Positions 26,972-36,136 of a DNA stretch of 64,000 nucleotides are shown here, piece by piece. Source of the DNA: Mesorhizobium muleiense (GTDB taxonomy: Bacteria; Pseudomonadota; Alphaproteobacteria; Rhizobiales; Rhizobiaceae); assembly GCF_900099905.1 (NCBI RefSeq), contig NZ_FNEE01000010.1:133946-197945 (forward strand), read 5' to 3'. The translations under genes were made by a program, and so were the position numbers. The notes under the pieces were generated by a model that saw only the letters and a program-made list of their open reading frames with translations, did no database searches and had not been told where the DNA came from. Numbering within the stretch: position 1 is the stretch's first letter; each line of letters starts with the position of its first letter.

Positions 26972-28420
26972 TTAGGCTCCAGCCAGCCACGGCAGCGTCG
27001 TCTCGTAGGCTGCCGCCGCTCTCAGCACGGCCATGTCACCGCGCGGCCGCCCGATCAATTGCATGCCCATCGGCCTGCCTCTGTCATCGAAGCCGGCCGG
27101 CACGTTGACCGCCGGGCAGCCGCCCAGCGTGGCGAGCGCTGACACCTGCATCCAGCGGTGATAGCTGTCCATGGCACGCCCGGCCACCTCCCTGGGCCAA
27201 GGAGTACCGACATCGAAGGAAAAAACCTGGGCGGTTGGCAGCGCGATCAGGTCGAAGCGGTCGAAGAGTGACAGCAACGTTCGATGCCAGGACGAGCGCC
27301 TCACCGTGGCGGCGTGGATCTGCGGCGCCGTGAGTTGCAGCGCCTGTTCCACCTCCCACACGGCCTCCGGCTTCAGAAGAGCGCGTTTCAAGGGATCGTC
27401 GTAATGTGCCTTGAGCGCACAACCGCTGCTCGCCTGGCGCAGCGTCACGAAGGCCTGCCACAGCGCTTCGAAATCGAAATCCGGCACCAGCGCTTCGGTC
27501 TGAAAGGATGCCGCGGCGAACCGGCCGAGAGCAGCCTCGCAAAGACTAAGGATGCCGGGTTCGACCGGCAGATGACCACCGAGATCGCCGAGCCAGGCGA
27601 TGCGGCCGCCGGCCGTCGGCGTTTGCAGTCCCTGCAGGAAGCAGCCCTGTTTGTGATGCGAGAGCGGCGCGCGCGGGTCGTAGCCAGCCTGCTCGTCGAG
27701 CAGCAACGCCATGTCGCGAACGTTGCGGCCCATCGGCCCTTCGACGCCCATCTGGGCGTGGAAGACGTCAAGCTCGGGGCCGGCCGGCACAAGTCCCTGC
27801 GACGGACGGAAGCCATAGACGTTGTTGTAGGCGGCCGGGTTACGCAGCGAGCCGCCAAAGTCGCTGCCGTCGGCGACAGGCACCATGTCGAGCGCCAGTG
27901 CGACCGCCGCGCCGCCGCTCGAACCGCCGGCGGTCAAGGCCGGGTCGAAAGCATTGAGTGTCGAACCGAACACCGTGTTGTAGGTGTTGGAGCCCAGGCC
28001 GAATTCGGGAACGTTGGTCTTGCCGATGATGATGGCGCCGGCCTTGCGGATGCGCTCGACGAAGAAATCGTCTTCCTGCGGCACGAAATCGGCGAAGATC
28101 GGCGAGCCGAAGCTGGTCCTGAGGCCCTTGGTCTGCGCGAGATCCTTGATGGCGATCGGCAGACCGAACAGCGGTCCGGCATGCCCTGCATGCGCCAGAT
28201 GGGCGTCCGCCCCGTCCGCCTCGCGCAGGATGTCGGCGCGGTCGCGCAACGAGACGATGGCGTTGACCAGCGGGTTTACGGCGTCGATCCGGTCGAGGAA
28301 TGCCGTCGCCACCTCGCGTACCGACGACCGGCGGCGCCGGATCGCGTCGGCGAGATCCATGGCGGACAGGCGGCAGATATCGCCGGCAGGCGGCACGGCA
28401 TGTTTTGTGGCCGGACGCAT
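26972..28420 (-). CDS. Amidase (amidase-signature family)
   Basis: A 482-residue enzyme with the Ser-cisSer-Lys triad. The lysine is in IAIKDLAQTKG near residue 90, and the serines are in the glycine/serine-rich block AGGSSGGAAVALA near residue 165. The region around GSLRNPAAYNNVYGFRPS is also typical. Substrates of this family range from amides to tRNA-Gln (GatA); no gatB or gatC is near, so a catabolic amidase is likelier. Start ATG 28420 lies five bases after the ribokinase stop; the longer open frame overlaps that gene. Confidence 0.88.
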   Translation of the reverse strand: MRPATKHAVPPAGDICRLSAMDLADAIRRRRSSVREVATAFLDRIDAVNPLVNAIVSLRDRADILREADGADAHLAHAGHAGPLFGLPIAIKDLAQTKGLRTSFGSPIFADFVPQEDDFFVERIRKAGAIIIGKTNVPEFGLGSNTYNTVFGSTLNAFDPALTAGGSSGGAAVALALDMVPVADGSDFGGSLRNPAAYNNVYGFRPSQGLVPAGPELDVFHAQMGVEGPMGRNVRDMALLLDEQAGYDPRAPLSHHKQGCFLQGLQTPTAGGRIAWLGDLGGHLPVEPGILSLCEAALGRFAAASFQTEALVPDFDFEALWQAFVTLRQASSGCALKAHYDDPLKRALLKPEAVWEVEQALQLTAPQIHAATVRRSSWHRTLLSLFDRFDLIALPTAQVFSFDVGTPWPREVAGRAMDSYHRWMQVSALATLGGCPAVNVPAGFDDRGRPMGMQLIGRPRGDMAVLRAAAAYETTLPWLAGA

Positions 28421-28425
28421 GGCTC

Positions 28426-29337
28426 TCACCTGGCCTCCGGGTCTTGGAGCGCCGCCTCGACTTCCTTCGCCAGCGGGATTGCCGGCTGGGCACCGGGCTT
28501 CAGGCAAGCGAGCGAACCAGCGGCTGCAGCACGGGCGAGCGCCTGGTCGAGCGGCAGGCCCGATGACAGCCCGGCGGCGAAATAGCCGCAGAACGTGTCG
28601 CCGGCGCCGACCGTATCGACCGGAGTGACGTTCAACGCCGGAACCATCAGGAGATCGGCTGGCGTGGCGGCCAGAACGCCGTCACCGCCGAGCGTGACGA
28701 CGATTGTGCGACCGGTCGTCCCCGCGAAATCGCGCATCCGCGCCGGGCGATCGCGGCCGCTCAGCGACAGCGCCTCGCCATAGAGGTCGAATTCGGTTTC
28801 GTTTGCGACGACATAGTCGGCCTTGCCGAGGAAGGCGGCCGCCTCTGCGCGGAACGGTGCCGTGTTGAGCACGGTAACCGCGCCTGCCGCCCGTGCTGCG
28901 TCCAGTGCTGCATCGACAGTCTGCAGCGGGATTTCCTGCTGCAGGAGCACGACATCGCCCTTCTTCATGAAAGCCTTGGAGAGGTCGCCTGTGACGACCG
29001 AATCATTGGCGCCCGGCACCACGGCAATGACATTCTCGCCGTCGTCGGCGACCATGATCAAGGCCGTGCCGGTCGAGGCGAAGGTTTCACCGACACCGGA
29101 CAGGTCGATCTTGCCGTCCCGCAACAGCGCCAACGCTTCGGTGGCGAAATTGTCCTTGCCGACCGCGCCGACCATGCGCACCTTGGCGCCGGCACGCGCG
29201 GCGGCCAGCGCCTGGTTGGCGCCCTTGCCGCCGGGTGCGGTGGCGAAACCGGAGCCACGGACCGTCTCGCCCGGTGCGGGCAAGCGGTCGACATTGGCGA
29301 TAAGGTCGAGGTTGATCGAGCCGACAACGATGATCAA
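28426..29337 (-). CDS. rbsK: Ribokinase
   Basis: A 303-residue PfkB-family sugar kinase. The N-terminal signature is GGKGANQALAAARAGA near residue 38, and the C-terminal ATP/anion-hole motif is DTVGAGDTFCGYFAAG with catalytic Asp near residue 244. It phosphorylates ribose to ribose 5-phosphate, consistent with salvage of ribose from the nearby nucleoside hydrolase. The amidase gene follows within a few bases, probably on one transcript. Confidence 0.88.
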   Translation of the reverse strand: MIIVVGSINLDLIANVDRLPAPGETVRGSGFATAPGGKGANQALAAARAGAKVRMVGAVGKDNFATEALALLRDGKIDLSGVGETFASTGTALIMVADDGENVIAVVPGANDSVVTGDLSKAFMKKGDVVLLQQEIPLQTVDAALDAARAAGAVTVLNTAPFRAEAAAFLGKADYVVANETEFDLYGEALSLSGRDRPARMRDFAGTTGRTIVVTLGGDGVLAATPADLLMVPALNVTPVDTVGAGDTFCGYFAAGLSSGLPLDQALARAAAAGSLACLKPGAQPAIPLAKEVEAALQDPEAR

Positions 29338-29483
29338 GTGGTGCCTCCCTGCTGACTGCGGGAAGCTACTCCGTAAGGCCGCCGCTTGCCAGACCGCGCG
29401 ATCTAATCGCGTCAGGTTTGAACGCGCTTCTCAGCGCAACTCCAGGCGTCGGCGGTGCCGACATCGACAATTGGCGCGCGATT

Positions 29484-30362
29484 TCAGGATCCGACCTGTC
29501 CCGCTTCCCAGCCAAGGATGGCGCGTTTGCGCGTCAGGCCCCAGTGGTAGCCTGTGAGCGCGCCGGACTTGCCGAGAGCCCGGTGGCATGGCACCACGAA
29601 GGACATCGGATTGGCGCCAACCGCGGCACCCACCGCCCGGCTGGCGCTCGGTGCGCCGATGCCGGCAGCGATCGAGGAATAGGTGCAGGCCTTGCCCATC
29701 GGGATGCGCAGCAGGGCTTCCCAGACGCGGACCTGGAAGTCGGTGCCGATCAAGACGACGCGCAGCGGCTGGTCGGCGCGCCACAGCGCCGGATCGAAGA
29801 TGCGCGCCGCATAGGGCGCCGTCGCGGCCATGTCCTCGACATAGTTTGCGTTCGGCCAGCGGCCGGACATGTCGGCAAAGGCTGCGCGCTCGTCGCCGGC
29901 ATCGCTGAAGGCGAGGCCGGCAAGCCCACGATCTGTGACCATGATCAGGGCGATGCCGAAAGGCGAGATATGATAGCCGTAGCGGATCGTCAGCCCGGCG
30001 CCGCGCGTCTTGTAGTCGCCCGGCGACATCGCCTCGTGGGTGACGAAAAGGTCGTGCAACCGGCCGGGGCCTGACATGCCGACCTCGAAAGAAGCCTCGA
30101 GCAGCGGCATGCCGGAATCGAGCAGTTTGCGCGCATGGTCGAGCGTGACCGCCTGCAGAAACGCCTTGGGCGACAGGCCGGCCCAGCGAGTGAAGAGCTT
30201 CTGCAACCCGGTCGGCGTCTCGCCGACTTCCTCCGCCAATATTTCGAGCGACGGCTGGTCACGATAGTCAAGGCTGATCTTCTCGATCGCGCGCCGAACA
30301 ACTTCGTAGTCACCGCCTTCGGGTGTGATGTCTTTCTTCAGAATAGCTGTCTGTGCGTTCAT
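29484..30362 (-). CDS. Ada-like regulator: AraC-type HTH fused to O6-alkylguanine-DNA alkyltransferase
   Basis: A 292-residue fusion. Residues 1-120 carry an AraC-type double HTH and the C-terminal part is an alkyltransferase with acceptor Cys259 in VVPCHRALG, preceded by FQVRVWEALLRIPMG. It lacks the N-terminal zinc/Cys methyl-phosphotriester domain of E. coli Ada, so it could repair O6-methylguanine but not sense phosphotriesters in the classic way. Start ATG 30362 is the second in-frame start. Confidence 0.88.
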   Translation of the reverse strand: MNAQTAILKKDITPEGGDYEVVRRAIEKISLDYRDQPSLEILAEEVGETPTGLQKLFTRWAGLSPKAFLQAVTLDHARKLLDSGMPLLEASFEVGMSGPGRLHDLFVTHEAMSPGDYKTRGAGLTIRYGYHISPFGIALIMVTDRGLAGLAFSDAGDERAAFADMSGRWPNANYVEDMAATAPYAARIFDPALWRADQPLRVVLIGTDFQVRVWEALLRIPMGKACTYSSIAAGIGAPSASRAVGAAVGANPMSFVVPCHRALGKSGALTGYHWGLTRKRAILGWEAGQVGS

Positions 30363-30583
30363 CGGGCCATCTCCTTGATCGTGAATATCGTCCTTCGCGG
30401 CTCCGATCACCACCCGAAACTTGCCTTCTCGTCATGTGCATCCAGATAGATTTGGCTTCGAGCAAGGAGCCGACGATGGCTGGCGAAAACGTGCATCCCA
30501 CCAAGGAGAAGTAGACGCTGCCGATTGCCGTTTATGGCAAGGCACCGCAGAACCGGTTCGCGAACGAGGCGGTTCGCTCACAT
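30363..30583. other. Gap between ada-like and DUF2244 genes
   Basis: Only a 12-codon frame at 30476-30514 with a good ribosome site (AAGGAG, six bases before its ATG) was seen. It is too short to judge. No promoter or repeat stands out. Confidence 0.4.
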
Positions 30584-31078
30584 TCAGCGCGCTTTCGCGG
30601 TCGCCAGGGCGCGCGAAAAGGCTGACGCAAAGCTCTCGCGGTCATCGGGATTGAGGAAGCCGCCGATCGGCACATTCTGGCCTTGTGCTTCCACCGCCAT
30701 CCTGGTGATGCCGATTTCGGCGTGGCGGGCGACCGAAAAACGCGCCCAGAACGGATTGAAGCGATGGGCTTCCGATTTGCCTGATGGCGCGGTCTTGCGG
30801 ATGTCGAGGCTGGTGCGCGAGACCGACACCTCCTCACGGGCGCGGGCGGCACGATAATTGGCGCGAAAGGCGATGTAGACGGCGATGACGTCGAGACCCA
30901 GGAAGCCGAACACCGGCCAGGCGCCGCGCGACAGGAAAAACGCTCCGGTGACCAACGAGCCGAACAGCAGAGCGCCCATCAGGATGGCAAAGCCGGTTTT
31001 GCCCAGCGACCGATGCGGTATCAGCAACGCCTGGAAGAATGGCTCGTCGGCCTGAAATGAGGCGTTTGTGTCGCTCAT
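30584..31078 (-). CDS. DUF2244 membrane protein
   Basis: A 164-residue protein of the DUF2244 family. The N-terminus contains SLGKTGFAILMGALLFGSLV and a second hydrophobic segment, giving two membrane helices at about residues 28-48 and 51-71. A basic, tryptophan-containing cytoplasmic domain follows. In alphaproteobacteria it is often beside nth, as here, where it is divergent with only 22 bases between the start codons. Function is unknown. Confidence 0.82.
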   Translation of the reverse strand: MSDTNASFQADEPFFQALLIPHRSLGKTGFAILMGALLFGSLVTGAFFLSRGAWPVFGFLGLDVIAVYIAFRANYRAARAREEVSVSRTSLDIRKTAPSGKSEAHRFNPFWARFSVARHAEIGITRMAVEAQGQNVPIGGFLNPDDRESFASAFSRALATAKAR

Positions 31079-31100
31079 GCCGGGATATTATAGGAAGGGG

Positions 31101-31904
31101 ATGACGAGGCCCAAGTCCAAAAATTCCTCTACACCCAAAAATGAACTGCTCCCCGGCCGACGCGACGGTGCGAACGCCAAACCGCGTGCCCGGCCGGTGC
31201 GGTCCGATTCGCGCTACAGCCCGGCCGAAGTGCACGAGATTTTCCGACGCTTTTCCGTTCAGCGGCCCGAGCCGAAGGGCGAGCTCGAACACATCAACGC
31301 CTTCACGCTGCTGGTGGCGGTGGTGCTTTCGGCACAGGCGACCGATGTCGGGGTCAACAAGGCGACGCGGGCGCTTTTCAAGGTCGCCGACACGCCGCAA
31401 AAGATGTTGGCTCTCGGCGAAGCCAAGGTAGGCGACTATATCCGCACCGTTGGGCTCTGGCGCAACAAGGCCAAGAACGTCATCGCGCTGTCGGAGGCGC
31501 TGATCCGCTACTATGGCGGCGAAGTGCCCGACGACCGCGACCAACTGATCAAGCTGCCGGGCGTCGGGCGCAAGACCGCCAATGTCGTGCTCAACATGGC
31601 CTTCGGCCAGCACACCATGGCCGTCGACACGCATATCTTTCGCATAGGCAACCGGCTGCGGCTGGCGCCCGGCAAGACGCCGGAACAGGTCGAGCAGGGG
31701 CTGTTGAGGATCATTCCGGACGAATACATGCGCCATGCGCATCACTGGCTGATCCTGCATGGCCGCTATGTCTGCAAGGCGCGCAAACCGGATTGCCCGG
31801 TCTGTGTCATCGCTGACATCTGCAAGGCCGAGGAGAAGACGAATGATGTTCCGGCGCCGCTGGTCGAAATTGCGCCGCTCGAACCCGTAGGCGAAATTCA
31901 GTAG
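31101..31904 (+). CDS. nth: Endonuclease III
   Basis: A 267-residue base-excision repair glycosylase/AP lyase for oxidised pyrimidines. The helix-hairpin-helix is LPGVGRKTANVVLNMAFG with the catalytic Lys, the catalytic Asp is in AVDTHIFR, and the [4Fe-4S] ligands follow the C-x6-C-x2-C-x5-C pattern at the C-terminus (CKARKPDC, then CVIADIC). ATG 31101 has AGGAAGGG just upstream; an earlier in-frame start at 31068 would overlap the divergent gene. It has a basic N-terminal extension of about 40 residues. Confidence 0.95.
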   Translation: MTRPKSKNSSTPKNELLPGRRDGANAKPRARPVRSDSRYSPAEVHEIFRRFSVQRPEPKGELEHINAFTLLVAVVLSAQATDVGVNKATRALFKVADTPQKMLALGEAKVGDYIRTVGLWRNKAKNVIALSEALIRYYGGEVPDDRDQLIKLPGVGRKTANVVLNMAFGQHTMAVDTHIFRIGNRLRLAPGKTPEQVEQGLLRIIPDEYMRHAHHWLILHGRYVCKARKPDCPVCVIADICKAEEKTNDVPAPLVEIAPLEPVGEIQ

Positions 31905-32353
31905 CCGTAGCCGCGCGCCATCGCCGCGGCGAAGACCGGGATCAGCAGGAAGATCAAGGCTTCGGCGCGGACATAAGTTCGAACGGATGCAAGTTGTGCC
32001 GCCGGCACTTGAAAGCCGGGGCTGGCCGAGGCCTGCCTGCTCCAGGACGCAAAGCGGACCGTCGGGATGATCGACAGCAGCCCGACTGTGACGAAGGCCG
32101 CCATCTTTGCCCAGAATACCCAGTTGTAGACGTAGAATTCCCAACCTTTCAGGCCGTAGATGACGCGTCCGATGCCGACAACGATGATCAGCATGGCGAT
32201 GATGCCGTAATGGCGATCGATGCCGACAAGCCGCCGAATCGTCGCGGCGGGCAGATCGCCGCGGATCAGGACAAATTCGGCGCCGATGATGCCGGCCAGT
32301 GAAAACACCAGCAGATGATGAAAGATGGCAAGCAGAAGATCGGTGGTATCCAT
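31898..32353 (-). CDS. DUF2214 integral membrane protein
   Basis: A 151-residue protein with four hydrophobic helices and the family features FHHLLVFSLAGIIGAEF and RHYGIIAMLIIVVGIGRVIYGLKG. Conserved histidines in helix 1 (HH at residues 12-13) and residue 48 could bind heme or metal, but this is not proven. It is convergent with nth and the stop codons overlap by seven bases. Confidence 0.8.
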   Translation of the reverse strand: MDTTDLLLAIFHHLLVFSLAGIIGAEFVLIRGDLPAATIRRLVGIDRHYGIIAMLIIVVGIGRVIYGLKGWEFYVYNWVFWAKMAAFVTVGLLSIIPTVRFASWSRQASASPGFQVPAAQLASVRTYVRAEALIFLLIPVFAAAMARGYGY

Positions 32354-32493
32354 GCCCTTTTCCCTCCGTCGGACGGCACAGCGGACGCTGAATCAGTTCA
32401 TGCGAAGGGTAGCATCGTTCGGCAAGATTCCCATGCCGGAGCTGGAGTTCGCGACTACGTTGACGCCAAATCCTGACAGCCTAAATTTTGACG

Positions 32494-32724
32494 ATGACCA
32501 GACTGAAACGCGCCTTGAACCCGATGCCGGACTACATTCGAACCGCTTTGACAAAGCAGGGTTTGATGGCGGCCTATGATGACAGACCGGATTATCAGAA
32601 GAACGACTATCTCGGCTGGATCGCTCGTGCCAAACGCCCCGAGACAAGACACAAGCGGCTCGACCAGATGCTGGACGAATTGAAGCGTGGAGGCGTCTAC
32701 ATGAACATGCCCTGGCGCGGCTGA
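32494..32724 (+). CDS. YdeI/OmpD-associated C-terminal-like small protein
   Basis: A 76-residue protein whose central part (QKNDYLGWIARAKRPETRHK) is the characteristic motif of the YdeI (bacteriocin-protection/OmpD-associated) family. It lacks the larger N-terminal domain of full YdeI, so it is a short form. ATG 32494 is preferred to a TTG two codons earlier; there is no clear ribosome site. Function unknown. Confidence 0.65.
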   Translation: MTRLKRALNPMPDYIRTALTKQGLMAAYDDRPDYQKNDYLGWIARAKRPETRHKRLDQMLDELKRGGVYMNMPWRG

Positions 32725-32870
32725 AACCGCGCTTTTCGGGTCACAGTTTCCCGCGGTCGAAGCGCCTCGACCTCGTTTCTCGCGCTGGAGGATGATCTGC
32801 GCTGTCCTGGCTCTTGTTGGACATTTGGGCGACATGCATGAGGCACCGGCAAAGAAACACTTTGAATTTG

Positions 32871-32910
32871 CGCATGATCGTTTCGGAGGAGGTTTTTCGG
32901 CGATCATGCG
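32871..32910. repeat. CGCATGATCG palindrome before the acetyltransferase gene
   Basis: CGCATGATCG (32871-32880) and CGATCATGCG (32901-32910) are a perfect 10-bp inverted repeat around a 20-base loop. It shares its ends with the palindrome at 16795-16839. It lies 15 bases before the start codon at 32926, so it may affect expression of that gene. Confidence 0.65.
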
Positions 32911-32925
32911 TGGCGGGGCAGAGTT

Positions 32926-33465
32926 ATGGGAAATCCAGGAGCAGCCAGTGCACCGGTCATCGAGACGAAGCGAACCATCTTGCGGCCACACCAGCTCGAT
33001 GATTTCGATACCTATGTCGCCATGTGGGCCGATCCGGACGTCACCCGCTTCATCGGCGGCAAGCCGCGCACGCGCGAGGAAAGCTGGATGCGCTTCCTGC
33101 GTCATGCCGGCCTGTGGTCGCTGCTGGGCTACGGCTTCTGGGCGATCGAGGACAAGGCATCCGGCCGCTTCATCGGCGAGGCCGGTTTCCACGATCTGAA
33201 GCGCGACATGGTGCCGTCGATCGAAGGCGTTCCGGAAGCCGGTTGGGCGCTGGCCCCGGGCGCACATGGCCAAGGGTTCGCCAGCGAAGTCGTCGGACGG
33301 GCTCTCGCCTGGGGCGACGAGGCATTCGGGCGTGCAAGGACTGTCTGCATCATCGATCCGGAAAACTCCGCTTCGCTGAGCGTCGCGGCCAAATGCGGCT
33401 ACAGCGAAGTGTTGCGGACCACCTATCACGACAATGCGACGATCCTGCTGGAACGGCAGCCCTAG
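32926..33465 (+). CDS. GNAT family N-acetyltransferase (RimJ/RimL-like)
   Basis: A 179-residue acetyltransferase. The acetyl-CoA loop is visible as GAHGQGFASEVVGRALAW near residue 112, preceded by strands typical of RimJ/RimL-type enzymes (ETKRTILRPHQLDDFD) and followed by IIDPENSASLSVAAKCGY. The substrate, protein N-terminus or small molecule, is unknown. It is monocistronic. Confidence 0.88.
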   Translation: MGNPGAASAPVIETKRTILRPHQLDDFDTYVAMWADPDVTRFIGGKPRTREESWMRFLRHAGLWSLLGYGFWAIEDKASGRFIGEAGFHDLKRDMVPSIEGVPEAGWALAPGAHGQGFASEVVGRALAWGDEAFGRARTVCIIDPENSASLSVAAKCGYSEVLRTTYHDNATILLERQP

Positions 33466-33510
33466 CGGTTGCGGCCTGGCATCCTGTGGTTCTGGTCGAA
33501 TCGAGGCTTT

Positions 33511-34296
33511 CTAGGCCTGCCGCTTCAGCACCGGGCCTTCCGCTTCGGCCTTTAGGGCCGCCTGTTCGAGCATCGAGGCGTCTTCGCCGAAAGCGCGGGT
33601 GGCGCGCGCGGCCGCCTCGATCAGCGGATTTTTCATGCGCTGCAGAAAGGCCGCGTCGACGCGCGTGCTCGGGCCGGACAGCGTCAACGCACCGAGCAGG
33701 ATGTGCCCCGGCCCGAACACTGGTGCCGAGACGCCCGCCGTCTCGGGGTCGCGATCGCCGACCGACAAACAATGGTAGGTTTTGCGGATCGTCTCGTATG
33801 GTTCGCCCTGCTGACCGGAAAACGCCGCAAGCACGCGGCCGCCTGTGCCGGCCAGCAGGGGCAGCACGTCGCCTTCCCGGATGGTGTAGCGGATGGGATG
33901 CTTGGACTCGACGCGGTAAAGACAAGTGCGCACGTCGCCCGAACGGACATAGAAAGCGACGCTTTCCCAGCTTCGCTCGGCCAGATCGCGCATGATCGGC
34001 AGCAGGATGTCGATCGCCACCACCGAACGCTGGTATAGGGCGCCCAGCCGAAAGGTGGCAGGGCCGACACGGTAGCGGCCGTCGTCGAGACGCTCCAGCA
34101 ATTGCCCGCGCAGCAACGAGTTCGCCAGCCTCAGGATCGTGCTCTTGTAGAGGCCGGTGCGCGCCGCGATTTCGGCCAGGCTGAGCGAACGGTCGGCAGC
34201 AGCGAAAGCATCGAGGATGGCGATGGCTCGGTCGAGCGCGGCAACGCCGTTGGTCGACGCAGGCTTGGATTGTGTTACGGTTGTCCGCTTGACCAC
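33511..34296 (-). CDS. IclR family transcriptional regulator
   Basis: A 261-residue regulator. An N-terminal winged HTH (about residues 15-75; SLAEIAARTGLYKSTILRLANSL is the recognition region) precedes an effector-binding IclR domain (about 90-250). GTG 34296 with GGAACG upstream is chosen; the frame is open to a TTG at 34338. It is divergent from the tricarboxylate transporter operon and probably controls it, using the carboxylate or a CoA-derived intermediate as effector (inference). A perfect palindrome lies in the shared gap. Confidence 0.88.
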   Translation of the reverse strand: MVKRTTVTQSKPASTNGVAALDRAIAILDAFAAADRSLSLAEIAARTGLYKSTILRLANSLLRGQLLERLDDGRYRVGPATFRLGALYQRSVVAIDILLPIMRDLAERSWESVAFYVRSGDVRTCLYRVESKHPIRYTIREGDVLPLLAGTGGRVLAAFSGQQGEPYETIRKTYHCLSVGDRDPETAGVSAPVFGPGHILLGALTLSGPSTRVDAAFLQRMKNPLIEAAARATRAFGEDASMLEQAALKAEAEGPVLKRQA

Positions 34297-34351
34297 GTCG
34301 TTCCGTTCCCAGTTGGACAGAAGGGCCGATCGGAACAATCGTGCCGCATCC

Positions 34352-34365
34352 GGACAGTTCTGTCC
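34352..34365. promoter_or_regulatory. Candidate IclR operator
   Basis: GGACAG-TT-CTGTCC is a perfect inverted repeat in the gap between the regulator and transporter genes. Related half-sites GGACAGAA (34315) and TGACAGAAC (34384) lie on either side, suggesting cooperative binding. Confidence 0.5.
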
Positions 34366-34488
34366 AGCAGAATGCCATTCCGGTTGACAGAACGATGCAA
34401 AGACTGCATGAATTTTTGTCGAGCGGGTCTGAATTCAGGCTACGTTGCTGGCAGGCACCGGAGGAGGTGTCGTGATTGGAGGAACCCC

Positions 34489-35466
34489 ATGCTGAACAGA
34501 CGCAGATTTTTAACGAGCACCGCCGCTGCCGGCGCCGCCGGTTTCGCAGCGTTGCATCTCTCGCCCGCTTTCGCGCAGGACGCACCGCAGATCCAGATCT
34601 TTGTGCCGGCAGCGCCCGGCGGCGGCTGGGACCAGACGGCGCGCACGATGGACCAGGTGCTGCGCAGTGAGAAGCTGATCTCCGGTTCGCAGATCACCAA
34701 TGTCGGCGGCGCCGGCGGCACAGTCGGCCTGCCGCAATTCATCAGCCAGTGGAACGGCAAGGGCAATTCGCTGATGGTTGCCGGCATGGTCATGGTTGGC
34801 GCCATCATCGCCAACAAATCGGCCAACAATCTCACCGAGGTCACGCCGATCGCCCGCCTCACCGGCGAATTCGAGGCGCTGGTGGTGCCTGCGGCCTCGC
34901 CGTTCAAGACAGCAGCGGATTTCGTCGCCGCCCTCAAGGCCGATCCGACCAAAGTGCCGGTGGCTGGCGGTTCGGCCGGCGGCTCGGACCACATATTGTT
35001 CGGCCTTATCGCCAAGACGGCCGGTGTTCCGGCAGCCAACCTCTCCTACGTGCCGTTCGCCGGCGGCGGCGAGGCATTGTCGGCGCTTCTCGGCAACCAG
35101 GTCGCGGCCGGCATCTCCGGCTACGGCGAGTTCTCCGAACAGGTCAAGGCAGGCGCGCTTCGGCTGCTTGCCATTTCCGCGGACAAGCGCCAGGAAGGCA
35201 TCGACGCACCGACGATGAAGGAAGCCGGCATCGATGTCGAACTGTTCAACTGGCGCGGCGTCTTCGCACCGCCGGGCGTTTCCGACGCCGACAAGGCGGC
35301 GATGATCACGCTGGTCGAGACGATGGCCAAAAGCGAAGCCTGGGCCACCGAATGCAAAAACCGCAACTGGACGCAGATCCTGCTCACCGGCGACGACTAC
35401 GCGAAATTTCTCACCGAAGACACGGCTCGGATCGCAGCCATCCTCAAGGACCTCGGCCTTGCCTGA
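34489..35466 (+). CDS. Tripartite tricarboxylate transporter substrate-binding protein (TctC-like)
   Basis: A 325-residue periplasmic binding protein. The N-terminus is a Tat-type signal peptide (NRRRFLTS followed by a hydrophobic run and cleavage after AFA near residue 29). The family blocks PAAPGGGWDQTARTM and NVGGAGGTVGLPQF, which bind the carboxylate groups, follow. ATG 34489 has TGGAGGA upstream; a longer frame exists but is not credible. Ligand class is a di- or tricarboxylate; exact ligand unknown. Confidence 0.9.
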   Translation: MLNRRRFLTSTAAAGAAGFAALHLSPAFAQDAPQIQIFVPAAPGGGWDQTARTMDQVLRSEKLISGSQITNVGGAGGTVGLPQFISQWNGKGNSLMVAGMVMVGAIIANKSANNLTEVTPIARLTGEFEALVVPAASPFKTAADFVAALKADPTKVPVAGGSAGGSDHILFGLIAKTAGVPAANLSYVPFAGGGEALSALLGNQVAAGISGYGEFSEQVKAGALRLLAISADKRQEGIDAPTMKEAGIDVELFNWRGVFAPPGVSDADKAAMITLVETMAKSEAWATECKNRNWTQILLTGDDYAKFLTEDTARIAAILKDLGLA

Positions 35467-35477
35467 TGTCCCCGGAG

Positions 35478-35499
35478 AGGGGCGGTCTGCACTGCCCCT
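35478..35499 (+). terminator. Hairpin between the binding-protein and permease genes
   Basis: AGGGGCGGT (35478-35486) pairs, with one G-T pair, with ACTGCCCCT (35491-35499) over a 4-base loop, followed by TTT. Such a hairpin commonly keeps the binding protein more abundant than the permease, by partial termination or RNA protection. Confidence 0.45.
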
Positions 35500-35595
35500 T
35501 TCCGATGTTCGCCAGCCGCATGGACATACGATCCGGCGCGAGTGAAACTGCGGTGAGGTCGGCCGTGGGAGACCGGCTATCCAGGGAGGACGATC

Positions 35596-36132
35596 ATGAG
35601 CACCAGCGACCAGCAGGCGGCGCGGCCGCGCCTTGCCGTGCCCGAATTGCTGATCGGCATCGGGCTTCTTGCCTGCGCCGGCGCAGTGGCCTGGCAGACT
35701 CTGTCGATTCCGGTGTCGCCGCTCTACTCCAAGGTCGGCCCGACCGTCTTCCCCTACATCACCATGGTCGGCATGACGGTCCTTTCCCTGCTGCTGATCG
35801 TCGCCGCTCTGCGGGGCGGCTGGCAGCCGGAGGAAGAAAAGGAAACCCCGACCGACTGGAAGGCGATGGGCATCGTCGCCGTCGGACTGGTTGCGAATCT
35901 TGTTCTGATCCAGCCGCTTGGCTTCACCGCAGCCTCGGTGATCATGTTCGTTCTCATCTGCCACGGATTCGGCAGCAGACATCCGCTGCGTGACGTGCTG
36001 CTTGGCCTGATCCTGGCGCTTGCCGCCTATTTCGGCTTCGCCAGGGCGCTCGGCGTCAACATCGGCGCCGGCTTCATCGAGAACCAGCTGAACACGGGCC
36101 TCGATTCCATTATCCGTATGTTGAGAGGCTGA
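35596..36132 (+). CDS. TctB-type small permease subunit
   Basis: A 178-residue membrane protein with four predicted helices (about residues 15-35, 53-75, 95-125 and 138-158) and the low sequence conservation typical of TctB. It follows the binding protein after 129 bases and ends four bases before the large permease. CAGGGAGGA precedes its ATG. Confidence 0.85.
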   Translation: MSTSDQQAARPRLAVPELLIGIGLLACAGAVAWQTLSIPVSPLYSKVGPTVFPYITMVGMTVLSLLLIVAALRGGWQPEEEKETPTDWKAMGIVAVGLVANLVLIQPLGFTAASVIMFVLICHGFGSRHPLRDVLLGLILALAAYFGFARALGVNIGAGFIENQLNTGLDSIIRMLRG

Positions 36133-36136
36133 AGCC

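Noticed and set aside
30476..30514. 12-codon frame with a good ribosome site
   Set aside because: Too short to separate from chance; no regulatory target or attenuator structure follows it.
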